NCBI RefSeq assembly: GCF_006517235.1
Contig: NZ_CP041188.1
Coordinates: forward strand, 2,852,001 to 2,916,000
Reading direction: 5' to 3'
DNA from: Pseudarthrobacter sp. NIBRBAC000502772
Lineage (GTDB): Bacteria > Actinomycetota > Actinomycetes > Actinomycetales > Micrococcaceae
DNA length: 64,000 nucleotides
Part shown: positions 43,932-51,484 of the stretch, piece by piece
Position numbering within the stretch: position 1 is the stretch's first letter
How the letters are laid out: each line of letters begins with the position of its first letter
The notes under the pieces: generated by a model
What the model was told of the DNA's origin: nothing
The model's database searches: none
What the model saw: the letters and a program-made list of their open reading frames with translations, nothing else
Program-made: the position numbers and the translations under genes

Positions 43932-46478
43932 CTAGAGCCGGTTGACGTCGGTGACACGGACCACTGCCGTACCGGTTTCATCCGAGGCCGCCAGGTCCAC
44001 TTCCGCGGAGATGCCCCAGTCATGGTTGCTCGCCGGATCATCGAAAATCTGCCGGACCTTCCAAAGCCCTGGCTCTTCGGTGATCATGAGCAGTCCGGGA
44101 CCGCGGGCATCCGGGCCGGTACCAATGTCGTTGTGTTCGTCGAAGTAGTCGTCCAGGATGTCTTCCCAGCGGGTGGCATCCCAGCCCGCGCCGCCGTCGA
44201 GCTCGCCCAGGGCTGCGGCGTTTTCGTCCGCGAACAGTTCCACGCGGCGGAACATCTCGTTGCGGACCATCACGCGGAAGGCACGGATGTTGGACGTCAG
44301 CGACGGCGGCGGGGGAGGGGGAGCGTCGTGCGGCGTGGGCATCGCGCCGGACGTCAGCTCCTCCCATTCGTCCAGGAGGCTGGAGTCCACCTGCCGCACC
44401 AGCTCGCCAAGCCAGGCGATGAGGTCTTCAAGGTCCTCCCGCAGCATGTCCTGCGGTACGGTCTGGCGCAGCGCCTTGAAGCAGTCGGCGAGGTAGCGCA
44501 GCACAATGCCCTCGGAGCGGGCCAGCCCGTAGAACTGGACAAATTCGCCGAAGTTCATGGCCCGCTCGTACATGTCGCGGACCACGGACTTGGGCGCCAG
44601 TTCAAAGTCGCCCACCCAGGGCGCTGCCTTGCGGTAGACCTCGAAGGCTTCGCCCAGGAGTTCGGCGAGCGGCTGCGGATAGGTGACTTCCTCCAGCATG
44701 GCCATGCGCTGGTCGTACTCGATGCCGTCGGCCTTCATCGCCGCAATCGCTTCCCCGCGGGCCTTCTTCTGCTGCGCGGAGAGGATCTGGCGGGGCTTTT
44801 CGAGCGTCGCCTCGATCACGGACACCACGTCCAGGGCGTACGACGGCGAATCCGGGTCAAGGAGCTCCAGCGCCGCCAGCGCAAACGGCGAGAGCGGCTG
44901 GTTCAGGGCAAAATTGGCCTGCAGATGGACGGTGAGCCGTACTGTCCTGCCGTCATGGCCCTGCTCTTCTACCGGGATGCGCTCCACCACCTCAGCGGCG
45001 AGTAGCTCACGATAGATCCCCAGGGCTTTTTTCATCAGCCGCAGCTGTGAGGACCGCGTCTCGTGGTTTTCGGTCAGCAGCCGGCGGGCCGCTGTGAACG
45101 GGTCGCCGGGCCGTTCCATCAGGTTCATCAGCATCGAATGCGTCACGCTGAAGCTGGACGTCAGAGGATCGGGCACGGATTCCACGAGGCGCTTGAAGGT
45201 GGGTTCCCCCCAGGAGACGAAGCCCTCCGGCGGCTTCTTTTTGACCACCTGGCGGAGCTTCTTCTGGTCGTCACCAAACTTGGCGGTGGCCTTGGCCATC
45301 GCCTTCACGTTTTCGATGACGTGCTCGGGTGCCTGGACCACCACTGTCCCCGCGGTGTCATACCCGGCGCGGCCGGCCCTTCCGGCAATCTGGTGGAACT
45401 CCCGGGAGTTAAGCGGGCGGGTGCGGACGCCGTCGTACTTGCTCAGTGCGGTGAGCAACACGGTGCGGATGGGCACGTTGATCCCCACGCCCAGTGTGTC
45501 CGTACCGCAGATCACCTTGAGCAGGCCCGCCTGGGCGAGCTGCTCCACGAGCCTGCGGTACTTCGGCAGCATGCCGGCGTGATGGACCCCGATACCGTGC
45601 CGGACCAGGCGGTTGAGCGTCTTGCCGAAGCCTGCGGCGAAACGGAAATTCGCGATCAGCTCCGCGATCCTGTCCTTCTCCTCGCGGGTGCACACGTTGA
45701 TGCTCATCAGTGTCTGGGCCCGGTCAATGGCCTCGATCTGGCTGAAGTGCACCACATAGGCGGGCACCTGGCGCGTGGAGAGGAGTTCCTCGAGTGTCTC
45801 GTGGACGGGCGTCTGGTGGTAGTAGTAATGCAGCGGAATGGGGCGCTCGGCTGAACTGACGGTGGTGGTGGGGCGGCCCGTAAGTTCGGTGATGCCGGCC
45901 TCGAACCGGCTGACATCACCCAGGGTGGCGGACATCAGAAGGAACTGGGCCTGGGGGAGCTCCAGCAGCGGGACCTGCCAGGCCCACCCACGCTGGGGGT
46001 CGGAGTAGAAATGGAATTCGTCCATGATGACCGCACCGAGTTCGGCGTCGGCCCCTTCGCGGAGGGCGATGTTCGCGAGGATTTCTGCCGTGCAGCAGAT
46101 GATCGGTGCGTTCTGGTTGACGCCGGAGTCACCCGTGATCATGCCGACGTTTTCTGCACCAAAGATGTCGCACAGGGCAAAGAACTTCTCCGAGACCAGC
46201 GCTTTTATGGGGGCGGTGTAGTAGCTGCGCTGGCCCCGCGCCATGGCCTGGAAGTGCGCCGCGATGGCCACCAGCGATTTGCCGGAGCCCGTCGGGGTGG
46301 CGAGGATGACGTTGGCCCCGGTGGCGAGCTCCATGATGGCCTCGTCCTGGGCAGCGTACAGTTCCAGGCCCCGGCTTTCGGTCCACTCAAGGAATTGGGT
46401 GTAGAGGGCGTCCGGGTCGATGCCTGCGCCGGAGGGGTCTGAGGCGGACAGGACAGGCAGCTGGTCAACGAGTTTCAT
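43932..46478 (-). CDS. DEAD/DEAH-box helicase with DUF3516 C-terminal region
   Basis: This is an 848-residue Ski2-like superfamily 2 helicase. Walker A (ATPTGSGKSLVAIAAHF) starts near residue 60, motif II is VIMDEFHFYSDP, motif III is LMSATLG, and RAGRAGYDT is in motif VI. The C-terminal half matches the DUF3516 actinobacterial extension (LWKVRQIF, ISAEVDLAASDETG near the end). Members probably unwind RNA or nucleic-acid structures; their role is not well defined. ATG at 46478. A TAAGCT hexamer eight bases upstream may be a promoter. It heads a four-gene minus-strand block. Confidence 0.92.
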   Translation of the reverse strand: MKLVDQLPVLSASDPSGAGIDPDALYTQFLEWTESRGLELYAAQDEAIMELATGANVILATPTGSGKSLVAIAAHFQAMARGQRSYYTAPIKALVSEKFFALCDIFGAENVGMITGDSGVNQNAPIICCTAEILANIALREGADAELGAVIMDEFHFYSDPQRGWAWQVPLLELPQAQFLLMSATLGDVSRFEAGITELTGRPTTTVSSAERPIPLHYYYHQTPVHETLEELLSTRQVPAYVVHFSQIEAIDRAQTLMSINVCTREEKDRIAELIANFRFAAGFGKTLNRLVRHGIGVHHAGMLPKYRRLVEQLAQAGLLKVICGTDTLGVGINVPIRTVLLTALSKYDGVRTRPLNSREFHQIAGRAGRAGYDTAGTVVVQAPEHVIENVKAMAKATAKFGDDQKKLRQVVKKKPPEGFVSWGEPTFKRLVESVPDPLTSSFSVTHSMLMNLMERPGDPFTAARRLLTENHETRSSQLRLMKKALGIYRELLAAEVVERIPVEEQGHDGRTVRLTVHLQANFALNQPLSPFALAALELLDPDSPSYALDVVSVIEATLEKPRQILSAQQKKARGEAIAAMKADGIEYDQRMAMLEEVTYPQPLAELLGEAFEVYRKAAPWVGDFELAPKSVVRDMYERAMNFGEFVQFYGLARSEGIVLRYLADCFKALRQTVPQDMLREDLEDLIAWLGELVRQVDSSLLDEWEELTSGAMPTPHDAPPPPPPSLTSNIRAFRVMVRNEMFRRVELFADENAAALGELDGGAGWDATRWEDILDDYFDEHNDIGTGPDARGPGLLMITEEPGLWKVRQIFDDPASNHDWGISAEVDLAASDETGTAVVRVTDVNRL

Positions 46479-46575
46479 TGATTTCCAGCTTAGTGCCCAG
46501 CCGGTGCCGGATATCCGGGCGGGCCCGGGTTAGGCTCGCGGTACTGCCAGACAGCACCCGGCGATGGAGGTAACT

Positions 46576-47361
46576 GTGAAGTGGGACCCCGTAAAGTACG
46601 TCCAGTTCGGCGATTACCGTGACCGGCCGTTTTTCGACCTGACGGGGCGGATCCAGGCCGATCGGCCACAGCACGTTGTGGACCTGGGATGTGGTCCGGG
46701 AAACCTCACGGCCACCCTTGCCCGGAGATGGCCGGAAGCGCAAGTGGCGGGGCTCGATTCGTCCAGGGAGATGCTGGACAAGGCCGCCGCGCACGCCGCC
46801 AGGCATGCGGGCCTCAGCTTCGGGCTGGCGGATATCGCAGCCTGGACGCCCCCGGCTGAAACGGACGTGGTGGTCACCAATGCCGCGCTTCAGTGGGTGC
46901 CGGGGCATCAGGAGATGCTGGCGGGCTGGCTGGCGGCGCTCAAGCCCGGTGCCTGGTTCGCCATGCAGGTGCCGGGGAACTTCAATGCCCCGTCCCATGC
47001 CCTGCTGCGGGAACTTGCAGGTTCGGCACGGTGGTCGCCCCAGCTCGACGGCGTACTTCGCGGTGGAGAGTCTGTGGGGGAGCCCGCAGACTACCTCAGC
47101 GTCATGCTGGACGCGGGCTGCACGGCAGACGCCTGGGAAACCACCTACCAGCAGGTCCTCACAGGGACGGATCCGGTGCTGGACTGGGTGCGCGGCACGG
47201 CGTTGCGCCCGGTCGCGGCGGCTCTTTCGGCCGAGGACGGGCACGTCTTTGAAGCGGAGTATGCTGCAGCCCTGCGGGCCGCATACCCGGCAACGGCACA
47301 TGGCACGGTGTTTCCGTTCCGGCGGATCTTTGCCGTGGCGCAAAAGCAGCCACGCGCATAA
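46576..47361 (+). CDS. tam: trans-aconitate 2-methyltransferase
   Basis: This 261-residue SAM-dependent methyltransferase has motif I VVDLGCGPGNLTATLA near residue 36 and matches the Tam family start (KWDPVKYVQFGDYRDRPF). VTNAALQWVPGHQEML is the conserved post-I region, and HGTVFPFRRIFAVA ends the protein. It methylates trans-aconitate, which otherwise inhibits the citric-acid cycle enzyme aconitase. GTG at 46576 is supported by GGAGG seven bases upstream and by the family start; an ATG at 46564 would add four residues. It is divergent from the helicase. Confidence 0.92.
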   Translation: MKWDPVKYVQFGDYRDRPFFDLTGRIQADRPQHVVDLGCGPGNLTATLARRWPEAQVAGLDSSREMLDKAAAHAARHAGLSFGLADIAAWTPPAETDVVVTNAALQWVPGHQEMLAGWLAALKPGAWFAMQVPGNFNAPSHALLRELAGSARWSPQLDGVLRGGESVGEPADYLSVMLDAGCTADAWETTYQQVLTGTDPVLDWVRGTALRPVAAALSAEDGHVFEAEYAAALRAAYPATAHGTVFPFRRIFAVAQKQPRA

Positions 47362-47427
47362 ACTCCATTCGTTTGAAGTTCTCTGGTCGGTAATGCCTTA
47401 TGACTGAGAAGAGAATGTGATGCTGGT

Positions 47428-47433
47428 TACAAT
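47428..47433 (+). promoter_or_regulatory. candidate -10 element of the ABC exporter operon
   Basis: TACAAT lies 72 bases before the first ABC transporter start, in the 143-base gap after tam. No convincing -35 element is seen at the expected distance. Confidence 0.35.
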
Positions 47434-47505
47434 GACGACAGCGGCTTCTGGGGATGGCAAATGGCCGGACCCTCATCGGCCTCCCAAATCCGTCCTGGAG
47501 GTGCG

Positions 47506-49251
47506 ATGCTTTTCGGCTTGATGACCCGGCTGCTGGCTGGCCACAAGGGCGCCGTAACCGCGATCGTTGCTCTCCAGCTTGTCCAGACCGCAGGCAACCT
47601 GCTGCTGCCCACCATCAACGCCGCCATCATCGACGACGGCATCGTTGCGGGGAACACGCCGGAAATCTTCCGCCTGGGCACTGTCATGGTTCTCATAGCT
47701 GCGGTCCAGGCTTCGGCGGCCATCGCCGCGGGCTACTTCGGGGCAGTGGTTGCCATGAAGCTCGGGCACCAGCTGCGCGGCGAGGTCTTCAGCAGGATCC
47801 AGTCGCTTTCTACGCAGGAAATCGCAGCCTTCGGCACGCAAAGCCTCGTTACCAGGGCCACCAACGACACCCAGCAGATCCAGTCGTTCGCCGTCCTGGT
47901 CTTCACCATGCTTGTGGCGGCCCCCGTGATGGCGGCCGGGGGCGTGTTACTGGCGTGGCAGCAGGACATGGTGCTTTCAAGCGTCGTGATGGTCATCATG
48001 CCAATACTTCTGCTCATCATGTATCTCATCGTCCGGCGCCTCGTTCCCCTGTACCGGCAGGGGCAGGAGCTGCTGGACCGAACGGGGGAGCTCTTTCGTG
48101 AGCAGATCATCGGCGCGAATGTGATCCGTGCCTTCGTCAGGCAGGGACACGAAACACGCCGGTTTGCGAAGACCAACAGCAGCCTCACGGGAAACAACCT
48201 TCAGTCGTCGCTGCTCGTGGCCGGCATGCTGCCGCTGATCATGATTGTGGTCAATCTGTCGTCGGTGGCCGTGGTGTGGTTCGGTGGTCACCGGGTTTAC
48301 GACGGCGGGATGAAGATTGGTGCCCTCACGGCCTTTATCGCCTACATCCTGCAGATTCTCCTGGCAATCATGATGGCCATGTACGTGTTCATGACGGCTC
48401 CGCGTGCCGCTGCCTGCGCGGAACGGCTGGGTGCCGTGCTCAACGCGAAACCGTCAGTCCAGGACCACAAGGCGCCCCAGGAGACCCGCCCTGGGGGCTC
48501 CCTTGAGGGCGGCAGCGTCAGTTTCAGGAATGTCAGCTTCTCCTACCCCGGCGCCGAAAATCCGGTACTGGAAGACATCAGCTTCACAGCCCGGCCAGGA
48601 ACCACTGTTGCCATCGTCGGCTCAACAGGGAGCGGAAAGTCGACACTCCTGAGCCTGGTGCCCCGGTTCCTGGACGCCACGGCCGGAACCATCAGCATCG
48701 GCGGCCGGAACATCTGCTCGATGCCCCTGGACCTCCTGCGCCGGACCATGGCTGTGGTGCCGCAACTGTCGCACCTCTTCTCCGGAACCATCGCCGACAA
48801 CCTGCGCGTCGCAGCTCCGGAGGCAACCGAGGGCCAGCTTTGGGAAGCCATGGAGACAGCCCAGGCCGCCGGCTTCGTCCGTGCGCTGCCACGGGGGATT
48901 GACACGGAGGTCGGGCAAGGCGGAACGAATCTCTCCGGCGGCCAGCGGCAGCGTCTCTGCATAGCGCGGGCCCTCCTGCGGCGGGTCCCCGTCTATCTCT
49001 TTGACGACAGCTTTTCCGCGCTGGACTTCGCCACCGAGGCCCGGGTCCGGGATGCCCTGGAGATTGCCCTTGAGGGTGCAGTGGTCATTGTCGTGGCGGA
49101 ACGGATCTCCACCGCTGCCGGGGCCGGCCAGATCCTGGTGCTTGACGACGGCCGGCTGGTTGCCCAGGGAACACACCTGCAACTGCTGGAGACGTCTGCC
49201 ACCTACCGGGAAATCGCCGAGTCCCAACTGGCGCTGGACGACGCGCCATGA
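47506..49251 (+). CDS. ABC exporter half-transporter with degenerate nucleotide site
   Basis: This is a 581-residue half-transporter, with six membrane helices in residues 10-320 and a nucleotide-binding domain after. Walker A is GSTGSGKST (residue 372) and the signature LSGGQRQRL is intact. Walker B reads FDDSFSALD, with Asp501 where the catalytic Glu should be, and the H-loop reads VAERIST (Glu532 instead of His). These changes make it the degenerate partner of a heterodimer with the next gene. The pattern fits TM287/288-like multidrug exporters. ATG at 47506 follows GGAGG; a frame open from 47461 is not needed. Confidence 0.93.
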   Translation: MLFGLMTRLLAGHKGAVTAIVALQLVQTAGNLLLPTINAAIIDDGIVAGNTPEIFRLGTVMVLIAAVQASAAIAAGYFGAVVAMKLGHQLRGEVFSRIQSLSTQEIAAFGTQSLVTRATNDTQQIQSFAVLVFTMLVAAPVMAAGGVLLAWQQDMVLSSVVMVIMPILLLIMYLIVRRLVPLYRQGQELLDRTGELFREQIIGANVIRAFVRQGHETRRFAKTNSSLTGNNLQSSLLVAGMLPLIMIVVNLSSVAVVWFGGHRVYDGGMKIGALTAFIAYILQILLAIMMAMYVFMTAPRAAACAERLGAVLNAKPSVQDHKAPQETRPGGSLEGGSVSFRNVSFSYPGAENPVLEDISFTARPGTTVAIVGSTGSGKSTLLSLVPRFLDATAGTISIGGRNICSMPLDLLRRTMAVVPQLSHLFSGTIADNLRVAAPEATEGQLWEAMETAQAAGFVRALPRGIDTEVGQGGTNLSGGQRQRLCIARALLRRVPVYLFDDSFSALDFATEARVRDALEIALEGAVVIVVAERISTAAGAGQILVLDDGRLVAQGTHLQLLETSATYREIAESQLALDDAP

Positions 49252-51059
49252 CCGCTTCGCCCGGCGCCCGGGCATCCGAAGGATTCTGGCCCACAGCGCG
49301 CCGGGTCCTCGCGTTGCTGCGCCCGTCCAGGGGGCGGATGCTGGGTGCAATTGCGGCCACCTGCGCTTTTGTTGCCCTCAACGTCGCGGCGCCGCACTAC
49401 CTTGGTGATGCCACCGATGTGGTGGTGGATGGGGTCTACAGCGGAGCGCTCGACGGGCAGCGCCTGGGACTCCTGCTGGCCGCCGTTGCCGCGATGTACA
49501 TCGGCGCTTCGCTGTTCAACTGGATCCAGGGAGCGCTGACGGCCGGCGCGGTTCACGGGCTGATGTATCGCCTCCGGGCATCGGTTCAAGACAAGCTGCA
49601 CCGGCTTCCTTCCACGTACTTCCAAGAGCAGTCCAGGGGTGATGTCCTGAGCCGCGTCACCAATGACATCGACAATATTTCGCAAGCGCTCAGCCAGGTC
49701 CTCACACAGCTGATCATGTCTGTCCTGATGCTGTGCGGCGCCTTGGCCATGATGCTGTGGATCTCGCCGCTCCTGGCCCTGATCGCGCTTGTTTCGGTGC
49801 CATTGTCCACCCTTATCACCGTTATGGTGGCCCGGAAGTCCCAAGCGCATTTTGCCCGCCAGTGGACCGAAACGGGTGAGTTGAACGCGCACGTGGAGGA
49901 GTTTGTCACCGGGCACGAAGTTATTAAGGCCTTCGGGTACCAGGACCAGGCAGCGGCAGTCTTCAAGGCAAGCAACGACCGCCTGGCCCGGGCATCCGCA
50001 CGGGCCCAGTATTCCTCCGGCGTTGTCCAGCCGTTGATGGTCCTTATCGCCAATATCAACTACATCGCGGTGGCGGTGGTGGGGGCGCTCCAGGTCACCA
50101 CGGGGGTCATGACCATCGGCGGGATCCAGGCATTCATCCAGTTCAGCCGGCTTTTCACCCAGCCTGTGGGCCAGATCGGCGGCATGCTCAACGTCATCCA
50201 GTCCTGCGTGGCTTCGGCGCGCCGTGTGTTCGACCTGCTCGACGCCGCGGAGATACCTGCAGAGCCCGAAAGTGACGGTCACAAACCCGGTCAGGAAGGG
50301 CGGATTGTGTTCAGTGATGTCACTTTCGGCTATGCCAGGGCTGACCCGGTGGTCCGTGGACTGTCGTTCACTGTGGAACCGGGCCGGACGGTCGCGATTG
50401 TCGGGCACACGGGCGCCGGCAAGACCACCGTTGTCAACCTGCTCATGCGGTTCTATGAGGTCGACGCCGGCAGGATCACCATCGGGGGTACTGACATTGC
50501 CGACATTCCGCGGGACGTCCTGCGGAAGGGATTCGGGGTTGTGCTGCAGGATGCCTGGCTGTTTTCCGGCACCATCAGGGAGAACATCGAATACGGCCGG
50601 CCGGGAGCCACGGACGCGGAGATCACTGCGGCAGCCGAGGCGAGCCACGTGGACCACCTCATCAGGTCGCTGCCGGCCGGCTACGAGACGATGCTGGGCA
50701 ACGGGGGAGAGCCGCTCAGCCAGGGCCAGCGCCAGCTGATCTCCATCGCCCGGGCGCAGTTGGCGGACCGCACCGTGCTGGTCCTGGATGAGGCCACCAG
50801 TTCGGTGGATTCCCGGACCGAGGTCCTGATCCGCCAGGCCATGCAGAGGTTGCGCTGTGGAAAAACAAGTTTTGTGATCGCCCACCGTTTGTCCACGGTC
50901 CGGGACGCTGATCTAATTCTGGTCATGGACCACGGACGCATTGCAGAGCAGGGAACCCATCGAAGCCTCCTGGCGGCCAACGGCCGCTATGCACGGCTCT
51001 ACAACGCCCAGTTCGCCGGACGCCCGGGCCGCGCCGGCACGTTGGAGGCCGGACGATGA
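49248..51059 (+). CDS. ABC exporter half-transporter with consensus catalytic residues
   Basis: This is a 603-residue half-transporter with six helices (about residues 20-330) and an NBD. Walker A is GHTGAGKTT, Walker B LVLDEATSSVD keeps catalytic Glu515, and His546 in VIAHRLST is intact. The signature motif, however, reads LSQGQ (490-494) rather than LSGGQ. This is complementary to the first subunit: its Walker motifs pair with the other subunit's good signature, so one ATP site is consensus and one is degenerate. The ATG overlaps the upstream stop (ATGA). Substrate unknown. Confidence 0.93.
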   Translation: MTASPGARASEGFWPTARRVLALLRPSRGRMLGAIAATCAFVALNVAAPHYLGDATDVVVDGVYSGALDGQRLGLLLAAVAAMYIGASLFNWIQGALTAGAVHGLMYRLRASVQDKLHRLPSTYFQEQSRGDVLSRVTNDIDNISQALSQVLTQLIMSVLMLCGALAMMLWISPLLALIALVSVPLSTLITVMVARKSQAHFARQWTETGELNAHVEEFVTGHEVIKAFGYQDQAAAVFKASNDRLARASARAQYSSGVVQPLMVLIANINYIAVAVVGALQVTTGVMTIGGIQAFIQFSRLFTQPVGQIGGMLNVIQSCVASARRVFDLLDAAEIPAEPESDGHKPGQEGRIVFSDVTFGYARADPVVRGLSFTVEPGRTVAIVGHTGAGKTTVVNLLMRFYEVDAGRITIGGTDIADIPRDVLRKGFGVVLQDAWLFSGTIRENIEYGRPGATDAEITAAAEASHVDHLIRSLPAGYETMLGNGGEPLSQGQRQLISIARAQLADRTVLVLDEATSSVDSRTEVLIRQAMQRLRCGKTSFVIAHRLSTVRDADLILVMDHGRIAEQGTHRSLLAANGRYARLYNAQFAGRPGRAGTLEAGR

Positions 51060-51436
51060 CAACAGCCGGTCCGTTCCCCGGAACCTGGAAGCCCAACCAG
51101 TCCAGCACGGTGGCACTGTTTGAACAGCTGCGCCTGCATGTGATCCGCCTCGCGGACAGCGGGGCCCTTCCGCCGGGAACCAAGCTGCCGGCGGTGCGGA
51201 CCCTGGCGGGGCTGCTGGACGTCGCGCCCCACACGGTGGCGAGGGCGTACAAGGAGCTGGAGGCAGCCGGTGTCGTGGCCACGAAGGGCAGGAACGGCAC
51301 TGTGGTGTGCGCGCGTGATGAGCGGGCGGATGCGCTCTCCCTGGCCGCCAACTCCTATGCGTCAGTGGCCAAGGCCCAAGGTGCCAGCTTTGCGGAAGCA
51401 GTCCAGCTGCTGGCTGCAGCCTACGACGCCGACTAG
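51056..51436 (+). CDS. GntR-type regulator (YtrA subfamily)
   Basis: This 126-residue protein has an N-terminal winged-helix DNA-binding domain (LRLHVIRLADSGALPPGTKLPAVRTL, then VAPHTVARAYKELEAAGVV) and only a short helical C-terminus. It is of the YtrA type, which commonly controls neighbouring ABC transporter genes. It overlaps the second ABC gene by ATGA, so it is in the same operon and probably autoregulates it. No operator was identified. Confidence 0.9.
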   Translation: MTTAGPFPGTWKPNQSSTVALFEQLRLHVIRLADSGALPPGTKLPAVRTLAGLLDVAPHTVARAYKELEAAGVVATKGRNGTVVCARDERADALSLAANSYASVAKAQGASFAEAVQLLAAAYDAD

Positions 51437-51455
51437 CCGGACCCCGCATGGATAT

Positions 51456-51471
51456 TCGAAGAAGTTTTCGA
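51456..51471 (+). promoter_or_regulatory. possible LexA-like palindrome in the uvrA promoter
   Basis: tcgaa-gaagtt-ttcga forms an inverted repeat with five-base arms and a six-base centre. The actinobacterial SOS box is close to TCGAAC-N4-GTTCGA, so the outer arms match but the inner C/G pair does not. It lies immediately before the TAGCAT -10 element of uvrA. Confidence 0.4.
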
Positions 51472-51472
51472 T

Positions 51473-51478
51473 TAGCAT
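51473..51478 (+). promoter_or_regulatory. candidate -10 element of uvrA
   Basis: TAGCAT ends seven bases before the GTG at 51485, and no ribosome-binding site is present. This matches the arrangement of uvrB and uvrC. Confidence 0.5.
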
Positions 51479-51484
51479 TAGTGG

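Noticed and set aside
49203..50885. A 560-codon minus-strand frame opposite the second ABC gene
   Set aside because: Antisense shadow; low-complexity His/Gly/Asp-rich sequence with no motif.
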